A stretch of DNA of 64,000 nt from Erinaceus europaeus (taxonomy: Eukaryota; Chordata; Mammalia; Eulipotyphla; Erinaceidae). The position numbers and the translations under genes are program-made. The notes beneath the pieces were generated by a model that saw nothing but the letters and a program-made list of their open reading frames with translations, was not told where the DNA came from and did no database searches. Where the stretch lies: positions 41,380,602-41,444,601 of the forward strand of contig NC_080185.1 in the NCBI RefSeq assembly GCF_950295315.1, given 5' to 3'. Below, one piece after another: positions 55,852-64,000 of the stretch (the stretch's first letter is position 1; the number at the start of each line of letters is the position of its first letter).

Positions 55852-57182
55852 TCTTCTTCTAGCGTTTGCCCTTCTTCCGTAGCCAGTCAACAGCGTCAGG
55901 TTGAGCCTGATGTAAAGTTTCGAGACCTCCTTTGAATCTGGAGAGGTGGCAGTCGTTGACTATGTGGGTCATAGTCTGTCTGTAGCCGCAGGGGCAGTTC
56001 GGGTCGTCTCTGGCTCCCCAGCGATGGAGCATAGCGGCGCACCGGCCATGGCCTGTTCAATAGCGATTGAGGAGGGCCCAATCATAACGAGCTAGGTCAA
56101 AGCCGGGTTGATGCTTGCAGGGGTCTGTGATGAGGTGTTTGTTCTTTACCTCAGCTGACTGCCAACTCTGTTTCCAAGAGACTGGAACAGAGAAGTTCAG
56201 TGTAGGCATAGGGGACCAGATTGGGTGACGAGACATCAAGACAGGGTGGGCGAAGATATCCGCGTATATTGGCAGGTCCGGTTGAGCACAGACATGGGAA
56301 ATGAACTTAGATGATGCCGCATCTCGACGAATATCTGGCGGGGCGATGTTGCTAAGAACTGGCAGCCATGGAACCGGGGTGGAAAGGATGGTTCCAGAAA
56401 TTATCCTCATGGAGGAATATAATTTGGAATCGACCAAGTGGACATGGGGGCTACAGAACCATACTGGGGCACAGTATTCTGCAGTGGAATAGCATAATGC
56501 CAGAGATGATGATCGTAGTGTGGAAGCGCTCGCGCCCCATGAGGAGCTGGCCAGTCTTGCAATGATGTTATTCCTCGCGCCCACCTTTGCTGCAGTTTTT
56601 ATGAGATGTTCGTGAAATGACAGAGTGCGATCGAGAGTAACGCTAAGATAGACTGGCTGGGCTTCATGCCGGATTCTCCTATTGCCAAGCTGCACATTAA
56701 GCTCACGCGAGGCCGAGGCATGGTGTAGATGGAAAACAGATGATACCGTTTTTGCAGTGCTAGGGATTAGTCGCCATTTTTTACAGTAATCAGATATCAG
56801 AGACATGTCTTTCGTGTTTCCTCGAGGATTTCAAACTTTGATGCCTGAGTTGCACAGCAGATGTCATTGGCATAGATGAACTTCCTTGAAGAAGTTTCTG
56901 GGAGGTCATTGATGTAAATATTAAATAGCGTAGGAGCCAGAACAGAGCCCTGGGGGAGGCCACTTGAGACAAATCTCCATCTGCTAGACTTGTCACCCAG
57001 ATGCACCTGGAATCTTCTGTTTTGGAGAAGAAACGATATAGTGTTGGCCACCCATGGAGGCAGGCATCTTGAGATCTTGACTAGGAGACCACGGTGCCAG
57101 ACCGTGTCATAGGCTGCTGTGAGATCAACAAAGACAGCACCTGTCTTTAACTTCTTCTGGAATCCATTTTAAATGTAAGTTG
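55852..57182 (-). mobile_element. Vingi-type non-LTR retrotransposon, 5'-truncated, with target-site duplication
   Basis: On the - strand this encodes reverse-transcriptase blocks: DLTAAYDTVWHRGLL (motif A), GLPQGSVLAPTLFNIYINDL (motif B), then YAND at the motif C position, where the first catalytic Asp of YADD is replaced by Asn. The thumb and C-terminal part includes LRSSSLALCYSTAEYCAPVW and PVPWLPVLSNIAPPDIRR, followed by a CPC-x7-H-x4-C zinc knuckle. A frameshift lies near 56800 and a TGA at 56057 precedes the knuckle, so the copy is dead. It ends in a short GAA repeat. AGTGCTCTGGT flanks both ends (55841-55851 and 57183-57193). The clade assignment comes from recalled hedgehog Vingi elements. 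Confidence 0.85.
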
Positions 57183-57215
57183 AGTGCTCTGGTAAAAGAG
57201 AGAGACAGAGAGAGA

Positions 57216-57291
57216 TAAGTAGATAGATAGATAGATAGACAGATGATAGATAGATAGATAGATAAACAGACAGACAGACAGACAGACAGAC
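57216..57291 (+). repeat. (GATA)n then (ACAG)n microsatellite
   Basis: Compound tetranucleotide repeat in the tail of the split D SINE. Confidence 0.9.
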
Positions 57292-57299
57292 GGGGGAGC

Positions 57300-58600
57300 A
57301 ATGTGAAGTGATAGAGAATGGTAAGGGGGCTTTTTCAGGTAGTGTGGTGAAGAGCGGCCTCTGAAAGATGTTATGTGAGTCAAGAACAGGATGAACCAAA
57401 AGTGCGAAGCAAGTATCTAGAGATCAGTAGTCTAGGCAGTAGAATATGACTGCGCCCTTTAGCCAAAACCTCCAAGGCACATACCTGTAGCTGACCTACT
57501 GGGTTCATTATTCTTTGCAGGGAGGGCGGATACACACTAGAAGGAACAGTGAAGTGTTTCAAAGGATGTTAGAAAGAACAGGCTTTAGCAGTAATTTAGA
57601 GAGGGGTCTAAGGAACTCAGAATTGCTCTAAGTTTGATGCAATTGTATGACTGGGCACCTCAACAAATCGTGTCTTTAGGGAGGGCAGATGAGAGCAAGA
57701 ATAAAACGGAAAGTATTGATAATACAGCAGCAGTCAATTTGGGGGGGGGGCGGGGCAAGAGAGGTGTTTGGTGTTTTCTGAGCAGCACAGTGAATGACCT
57801 TGCATTTTCTTGGCTTCGATACAATCACAAAGTGATCTTGTTTTGTCTCACACTGTCAGTCACCCAGTGATCTTGTTTGTGTTCTGAGTTTATATCCAAT
57901 AGGAGAATACAGCCTGATGTCACACCAACTGCCAGATATCAGGGGTAGCAGGAAGCAGACCAAAAATCCTTAGAATATGAGAAATACATCTCGGAGATGA
58001 GAGGAGTAAGTATTGATACAATAGTGGCCATCTCCTCACCTCTAATGAATGGTACAGTCATTTTATAGTGCATTATTATTGGATGGAACATACTTACACA
58101 CACACAACATTATTCATCTCTTATCTGAAACTTAATTTAAGTGGGCCTATGTGATCTTTTTTTCATTTAGGTAAATCTGAGCAGATTAAAAAAAAACATG
58201 CTATCAGCTGCAGAAGAAATACTTTGTGCTTGTCCTTCCAGTCTCACTCAGACTGTTCTTTCATTGGAGTATAAACTCAGAATACCTTATAGCATTCGAT
58301 GTGAAACACTCTTGTATCTCATACCTTATGCACTTCCACACATCTATCTGTTCCTACATGGTGTACACATGTATGTATGAGACACAGCAACAAGCATCGA
58401 ATATTATACACTATGCCACACACAGTGCTCCTGAAAACACAAGCACAAGTGAGTAGCCTGTGTGGTTTCTGTGGCCACTCTGCGAAATGTGTCCTGTGGT
58501 CGGTCATCCGTCCCTTCCAGAAGGTCAAGTACAAGGCTAAGAAAGACCAAGTTACACGTGTGCCCAGGGAAGGCCTCCGGCGGAACCTGAGAGAGGCGCG
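57300..58600. other. Intergenic, no element recognised
   Basis: Unique-looking sequence between the Vingi/D composite and the second CpG island. A G run lies at 57740. No gene recognised. Confidence 0.5.
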
Positions 58601-58604
58601 GAGC

Positions 58605-59045
58605 CTATAGCAGAGACGGCGGGTTTACAGCGATGCACACGCTCCCCCCGCCCACGTGAGTCGGCTGGAGGCCACGAGGGCCCAGGGAGGGGTTTTGCTG
58701 ACGTACCCGAAAAGGTCTCGGCTTTGCTAGCTTGCGCAGCCGCGCAAGCTTGGGAGCCGCGGCTACAGAGACCATCCCGGGATTTGAGGGCTCCCTATGT
58801 CCGCGGAAACAAAGGCACCAGTACCGCTCTCCCGGGCGGGCCGGAGGCGGAGCCCCCGGGTTGGGGGGGCGGGGGGGCTGGGCGTCGCTAGCCCGCTGGT
58901 GGAAGGGGCTGCAACTGAGCAAGGGGGGGGTCCGCTGGCGCACGCGCTCTGCCCAAGAGCCCGAGTGGCCACAGCGCCTGCGCTCCCAGCTGGTCCTGCT
59001 CACCCCGCCGGGGTGAGAGCTGCTTGGTGCTGCTGCCCACCTAGG
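58605..59045. promoter_or_regulatory. Second CpG island, owner unknown
   Basis: Abrupt CpG-rich block with an E-box CACGTG (about 58653), a CRE-like TGACGTA (58699), an NRF1 palindrome GCGCACGCGC at 58938-58947 and a perfect 9-bp inverted repeat at 58729-58750. It is about 4.9 kb upstream of the ZBTB33 island. No coding exon could be recognised; a - strand frame of 132 residues (58605-59003) is Pro/Arg-rich and looks like island composition rather than a protein. It may be an alternative ZBTB33 promoter, the promoter of an unannotated RNA, or an orphan island. Confidence 0.6.
58729..58750. repeat. Perfect 9-bp inverted repeat in the second CpG island
   Basis: AGCTTGCGC, loop AGCC, GCGCAAGCT. 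Confidence 0.9.
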
Positions 59046-59199
59046 ATTCTCTACCGCCTCTTAAGGCCTTTAGCTCCTGTGGCTCATGCCCCGGGTGTGT
59101 GTGTGTGTGAGGGGGCTGGGAGGCGGCGACATGGAGAGAAGAGGAGACCCGAGCCCACACCCACCTTTGCTTGCTTGCTTGCTTTTGCATGCTTGCATT

Positions 59200-59379
59200 A
59201 TTTATTTGTTTGTTTATTATAGAGATAAATTGAGAATGCAGGGGAGAGACAGACACCTGCAGCCCTGCTTCACTGCATATGAAGCTCCCCCCCACCGCCC
59301 GCCGAGAGGGGCCGGGTGCTCGAACCCAGGTCCTTTGAGCACTGCAACATGTACGCTCAGATGCACCACAGCCCAGCCG
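59200..59379 (-). mobile_element. SINE B
   Basis: Antisense; ggtgctcgaacccaggtcct. Confidence 0.75.
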
Positions 59380-59431
59380 CTATCTACCACGTCTGGTCTT
59401 GTGATGGATGTGCTTCAGGGTCACCTCTTGT

Positions 59432-59582
59432 TTTTAGATTTTATTTATTTATTTACTAATGAGAAAACTAGGAGTAAGAGAAAGAACCAGGCATCACTTT
59501 GGCACATGTGCTGCCCAGGATTGAACTCAGGGCCTCACGCTTGAGAGTCCAGTACTTTATCCATTGCACCACCTCCCGGACC
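59432..59582 (-). mobile_element. SINE E
   Basis: Antisense; aggcatcactttggcacatg; ends accacctcccggacc. Confidence 0.8.
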
Positions 59583-59779
59583 TCAGTTTGTTTTTTTCTG
59601 GGTTGTGTTATTGTTCCTGAGCAGGTTTCTATTTCCCATAGAGAAGCCCAATTTCATCCATGGTAGAATGCATAGTACCTGGCACGGGATTAGGAGCTCA
59701 GCTACTGTGTGCAGAGTGAATGTGTAAGGTCTGTTGGCCATGATATTAGGGTGTGTGAGTGGATACTCTTGCAGGGAAC

Positions 59780-60850
59780 TGGAAAGGGTTACGACAAAAG
59801 GCTGAAGTTCGGGTTGACATCCTAGGCCTGGTGTCTCTAGACACCATCTGAAGTGAAACATGTCGAAGAGGCACTGGTTGTATTGATTCGGTTGAGGTGA
59901 GAAGATGCAGTATCAAATGGTATGGATCAAGAGAGCATGAAGGAACATGAACAAAGCCTCAGAAGTTCCAGGACTGGGAGAAATGTGGGTTTTATAGAGA
60001 ATGGGGAAGGTTCCTGCTGTCTTAGAGTTTAAGAAAGCAGTAAGTTATATATTTTGCCCTAATTTATGGATACATGTGAACATATGCCCTATCACATGGG
60101 ACCTGGTCTATATCTAGGTTTGGGGACTTTGTTGGGAAGTGAACCACCCGAAATGGAATTAGAGAATACTATGAAAGGAAAGGTCTCACCTGAGTAATGA
60201 GGCTGAAGGGTTGACATTCCATGCCTGACTTCTCTGTACACAGTCTAAAGTGAAGCATGCCGAGGTGGTGCGCGTTTCATTGATTAGGCTGGGATCAGGA
60301 TATCATTTGGTATGGATTGAGAGAAGCATAAAGGAAAGTGAGCCCCACCCTAGAGGTTCCAGGATGGGAAAATATGGGCTTCATAGAGGAAGCGGGAGGT
60401 TCCTGCCGTCTTAGGGTTTAAGAAGGCAATAGATAGTTATTGCTATAATCAAATTATTTGGCAATTGGGTTAACTTTGAAAATCCCATTGTTAGGATTTG
60501 CTGTATCATACACAACCTCACCATAATTTATGTCCTTTGACATTATTTATATATAGCTGTGTCTTATAAAGTAACACCACCGGTTGCTTCTGTTCTCCCT
60601 GGTCTAAGCTTTTAGGAGAGTCAGTATTTCAAAAAGGCAATAGTTATTGTTATAACCAAGCTATTTGGGAATTTGTTTTACTTTGAACAGCCCATGGTTA
60701 GGATTCACTGTACCATACAAGACTTTACCATGATTTATGTCATTTAATGCTATTTACAAGTAACTGTATCCTATATACTGACAGGACCAGTTACTTCTGG
60801 TCTCCCTGGTTTATGATTATAGGTGATTTAATATTTCATCAAAAGTCATT
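59780..60850 (+). repeat. Doubled repeat block of unknown class (A A' B B')
   Basis: 59813-60035 resembles 60211-60425 (offset about 398; shared ggttgacat, gtgaa-catg, atggtatggat, ggttcctgc-gtctta). 60420-60640 resembles 60640-60850 (ggcaata--tagttatt, ttaggatt-ctgta, aatttatgtc). It lies just before an antisense L1 3' end and may be L1 UTR material. Confidence 0.6.
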
Positions 60851-60984
60851 ATTAAAAATGTATTAATAATTTAAACCCACTGTTAAAATTCAATTGGTTA
60901 CCAATTTAAAACCTTAAGTGCTTAGATTGAAGGAATATCTACTCAGAACTGGGGTCTATGCATCAAAATACATTCCATCTATTT

Positions 60985-61920
60985 TTCCTCTCTCATATTG
61001 ATTAAATAATGATTTGTAAAACTATAAATTAATAGGAGTGTATATTAACATCATTCCTGCCACCAGAGGGCTGTGTCCCTACCCCATGCCCCTACAGTGG
61101 AGCTGAATATCTACCCTCTCTTTCCCCTCAGAGTTTTTTTTTTTTTTTACTTTGGTGCAATATTCCAAACTCAGATTCTGCTTTGAGTTTCTCTTTCTGT
61201 TCTTCGTTCTTAACTTCTGTTTATACATGGGATCATCCCATATTTTTCTCTTTCAGACTTATCTCACTTAACATAATTCCTTCTGGCTCCATCCATGATA
61301 GGTCAGAGAAGGTGGGCTCATTATTCTTAACAACTGAGTAGAAGTCTTTCTCAGCCATTCATTTGTTATTGAGCACCTGGGTTGCATCCAGATTTTGACT
61401 ATTACAAATTGTGCTGCTATGAACATAGTTGTACACATATCTTTTTGGATGGGTATGATTAGGTCCTTAGGTTATATCCCTAGGAGAGGAATTACTGGAC
61501 CATAAGGAAGGCCCATTTCTAACCTTGTGAGGGTTCTCCAGACTGTTCTCCACAGGGACTGGACCAATTTACATTCCCACCAGCAGTGCGGGAGGGATCC
61601 ATTGTCCCCACAACATCTCTAGCATGTGTTGTTGCTGTCATTTCTGATATATGACATTCTCACAGGGGTGAGGTGGTATCTCACTGTTGTCTTTATTTGC
61701 ATTTCTCTGACAGTCAGTGACCTGGAACAATTTTTCATATGTATGTTGGCCTTTTGTATCTCTTCTGTAGTGAATATTCTTTCTGTTCATATCCTCTGCC
61801 CACTTTTGACTTGGGGCATTTGCATTTTTTGTTGCCAAGTTTGGTGAGCTCTTTATATATTTTGGTTACTAGCCTCTTGTCTGATGCATGCATGAAAAAA
61901 AAAATCTTCTCCCAAAACTT
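60985..61920 (-). mobile_element. L1 3' region and ORF2 C terminus, antisense
   Basis: tttgtaaaactataaattaa at the L1 end, then ggattactggaccataagga-type, acattcccaccagcagtgcg and gtcagtgacctggaacaatt, all standard antisense L1. No intact frame. Confidence 0.82.
61060..61074 (+). promoter_or_regulatory. CTCF-like motif inside L1 3'UTR
   Basis: CCACCAGAGGGCTGT matches CCASYAGRGGGCRSY except one position. Motif match only. Confidence 0.35.
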
Positions 61921-62129
61921 GGCCAGATGGGCGTAGAAGCAAGGTGCTAAACTGAGGCTACCTGGAAAACATTCTGAAGTGGTCTCCATCTTGTCCTTCA
62001 GGGATGAGTAGAAAAAAAGAAGAAGAAGAAAAGAAAAAAGAGGATGAGGTCAGCTTCACTGTGATGATGGTGAATTTTGGAGTAGAAAATAGCTTCAGAA
62101 ACAGTTATAAGGGGTTGGGTGAAAAAAAA

Positions 62130-62660
62130 AGGGGGGTTGGGTGGTAGCACACATGTTACCATCTGCAAAGACCCAGGTTCAAAACCCTGGCTCCCAACTG
62201 CAGGAAGGATGCTTCACGATCGGTGGAGCAGTGCTACAGGTGGCTCGCCTCTCCCCTACACCATATACAGACATATGAAAAAAAATTTAAGGGGAAGGGC
62301 AGGCAGTGGCACACCTGATTAAGCACACATAGTACTAAGTGCAAGGACCCACACAAGGATACAGGTTCAACCCTCCAGCTCCCCACCTGCAAGAGGAGTT
62401 GCTTCACAAGTGGTGAAGCAGGTCTGCAGGTGTCTTTTTTTCTCCTTCTCTACCTCTCCCTCCTCTCTCAATTTCTCTTTGTCTTATCCAATAAAATGGA
62501 ATAAATAGATGCCAGGAGCAGTGGATTCATAGTGCTGGCACTGAGCCCCAGTGATAACCCTGGAGGCAAAAATAAATAAATATAAAGCAAAAAGGGGTGC
62601 TGTCCTATACATGCACTGAGCCCCAGTGATAACCCTGGTAGCACAAAGATGAGGGGATAA
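62130..62660 (+). mobile_element. Two SINE B-type copies plus a 3' fragment
   Basis: 62135-62285 (ggggttgggtggtagcacac), 62290-62585 (ggcaggcagtggcacacctg, long form), 62590-62650 (tgagccccagtgataaccct). Confidence 0.75.
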
Positions 62661-62769
62661 GTCTCATTATTGAAGTGTAAGTATTCTCATCTAATGTTTA
62701 TTGAAAGTGTCAGGAACCACAATTGAGTACCTTGAATGTGTTAAAGATGACAGTTTAAAAACATTACTG

Positions 62770-63205
62770 GTGGTCCAGGAGGTGGTGCAGAGGATAAACC
62801 AATCAACTCTCAAAGATGATGTCCCCACTAGCGAAAGAGAGAGGCAGGCTGGGAGTATGGATCAACCTGTCAAGGCCCACGTTCAGCGGGGAAGCAATTA
62901 CAGAAGCCAGGCTTTCCACCTTCTGCATCCTACAATGGCCTTGGATCCACACTCCCAGAGGGGTAAAGAATAGGAAAGCTATCGGGGGAGGGGAGGGGAT
63001 ATGGAGTTCTGGTGGTGGGAATTGTGTGGAGCTGTGCCCCTCTTATTCTATGGTTTTGTCAATGTTTCCTTTTTATAAATAAAATAAAATAAATATGATG
63101 TCCAGAGTTCAAACCCTGGCAGCACAAGTACCAGAGTGATGTCTGATTCTTTCTCTCTCCTATCTTTCTCATAAACACATAAATAAATAAAATCTTTACA
63201 AAAGC
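62770..63205 (+). mobile_element. SINE E split by a young L1 3' insertion
   Basis: E parts 62770-62824 (ggtccaggaggtggtgcaga) and 63098-63205. L1 3'UTR 62825-63097. ATGATGTCC at both junctions is the target-site duplication. Confidence 0.88.
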
Positions 63206-63302
63206 ATTACTGGCATTGAGTGGTAGAGTTGATGTTATGGCAATTGAGAGGTGTCTTGATTTTTCTTCTCCTTCTCCTTCTCCTTCCAGAATAGCAGACG
63301 GG

Positions 63303-63525
63303 GCAGGGGGCAGTGGCACAACTGGTAGAGCACAGATGCTACCATGTGCAAAGGCCTGAGTTCAAGCCCCCAGGCCCCACCTGCAGCAGGAGGAAGCTTC
63401 ACAAGCAGTTAAGAAGGGCTGCAGGTGCCTCTATCTCTCTCTCTCTCTCTACCTACCCCTGCCCTTTCAGTTTGTCTCTTTCCGAGAATTTAAAACAATA
63501 ATCATAAATAAAATATTTAAGAAAA
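63303..63525 (+). mobile_element. SINE B
   Basis: ggggcagggggcagtggcac, B box gttcaagcccc. Confidence 0.78.
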
Positions 63526-63545
63526 CATTAAAAAAGCAATAGAAG

Positions 63546-63825
63546 GGGTCTTGGTTCTGGCCCACCCTGACGAGTGCACACAATACCATGAACAAGGACG
63601 GGGGAGCTAGTCCCTGCTTCCCACCTGCAAGGGGGACACTTCAGGAGCAGTGAAGCAGGTCTGCAGGTATTTTTTTCTCTCTCCCTCGCTGCCTCCCTCT
63701 CCCCTCTCAATTTCTCTCTGTTCTATCAAATAAAATGGGGGGGTGTCTGCCGGGAGCTGTGGATTTGTAGTGCCAGCACCAAGCCCCAATGATAACACTG
63801 GTGGCAATAAAATAAAGAAAAAGAA
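63546..63825 (+). mobile_element. SINE B, long form
   Basis: aggggtcttggttctggccc; 3' block ends aatgataacactggtggc. Confidence 0.72.
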
Positions 63826-63980
63826 AAAAATAGGTTTCATTATATTCCCGGGGAATAATAAAACTTACTGATGAGGCAGAGATTCCCAGAGTTGGAAACC
63901 CTAAACTATGTGGTGCCATTATTAGTGTTCATTTTTCTTTGACCATGTGCTTTGCAAGTGCCTTACCTTAAACTGCCAGG

Positions 63981-63995
63981 GGCGCCCCCTGCCGG
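63981..63995 (-). promoter_or_regulatory. CTCF-like motif
   Basis: On -: CCGGCAGGGGGCGCC, one mismatch to CCASYAGRGGGCRSY, in non-repeat sequence at the window edge. Confidence 0.45.
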
Positions 63996-64000
63996 GAACA

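Noticed and set aside
56057..56806. 249-codon frame as a host gene
   Set aside because: It is reverse-transcriptase sequence of the Vingi element, bounded by target-site duplications.
58605..59003. 132-codon - strand frame in the second CpG island
   Set aside because: Composition typical of an island; no recognised motif or matching splice structure.
1..64000. CRISPR-like or tandem spacer arrays
   Set aside because: Repeated units are dispersed SINEs in both orientations, not regularly spaced; the sequence is mammalian.

Overview
This is a mammalian nuclear genome window. It reads as a hedgehog (Erinaceidae, most likely Erinaceus europaeus) X-chromosome segment equivalent to human Xq24. Gene content gives the locus: the last five coding exons of TMEM255A (FAM70A) on the + strand and the complete single-exon coding sequence of ZBTB33 (Kaiso) on the - strand, arranged tail to tail as in other mammals. 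Repeat content gives the lineage: very dense tRNA-derived SINEs of the type filling hedgehog DNA, plus two copies of a Vingi-type non-LTR retrotransposon, a clade I recall as having expanded recently in hedgehogs. Species and chromosome are inferred, not measured.

Layout. 1-44.6 kb is the 3' part of TMEM255A: coding exons at 2384-2452, 4256-4344, 17423-17585, 29498-29641 and 42225-42383, separated by large repeat-packed introns, then a ~2.2 kb 3'UTR with AATAAA at 44588. 44.6-45.4 kb is the short gap between the two convergent genes, here filled by an L1 insertion. 45.4-53.7 kb is ZBTB33 on the - strand: ~3 kb 3'UTR, CDS 48390-50408 (672 codons plus stop), one intron carrying a SINE, and a CpG-island promoter with a predicted non-coding first exon ending at 53540. 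54-64 kb is intergenic: L1 3' ends, SINEs, a 1.33 kb Vingi copy with target-site duplications (55852-57182), a second CpG island of unknown ownership (58.6-59.05 kb), a doubled repeat block (59.8-60.85 kb), an antisense L1 3' end (61-61.9 kb) and a CTCF-like motif at the very end.

I labelled the SINEs by their 5' ends. A: GGGAGTCGGGCGGTAGCGCA, with A box, B box (GGTTCGAGCCC) and an AAC/AAT-rich tail; a long form adds a 'ggagcagtggattcatagtgcaggc'-like 3' block (shortened here: GGAGCAGTGGATTC). B: GGCCAGGTGGTGGCACACC. C: GGCCAAATAGCTCACTTGGA. D: GGTAGATAGCATAATGGTTA. E: GGTGGCGCAGTGGATAAAGC. All have a GGTTCRANYCC-like B box, so they are tRNA-derived. Their mutual insertions give a relative age order (A and Vingi youngest; C, D and E often serve as targets). 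No real tRNA, rRNA, CRISPR or bacterial-type feature is present. Nearly all other open reading frames in the window are translations of SINEs, L1s or microsatellites.
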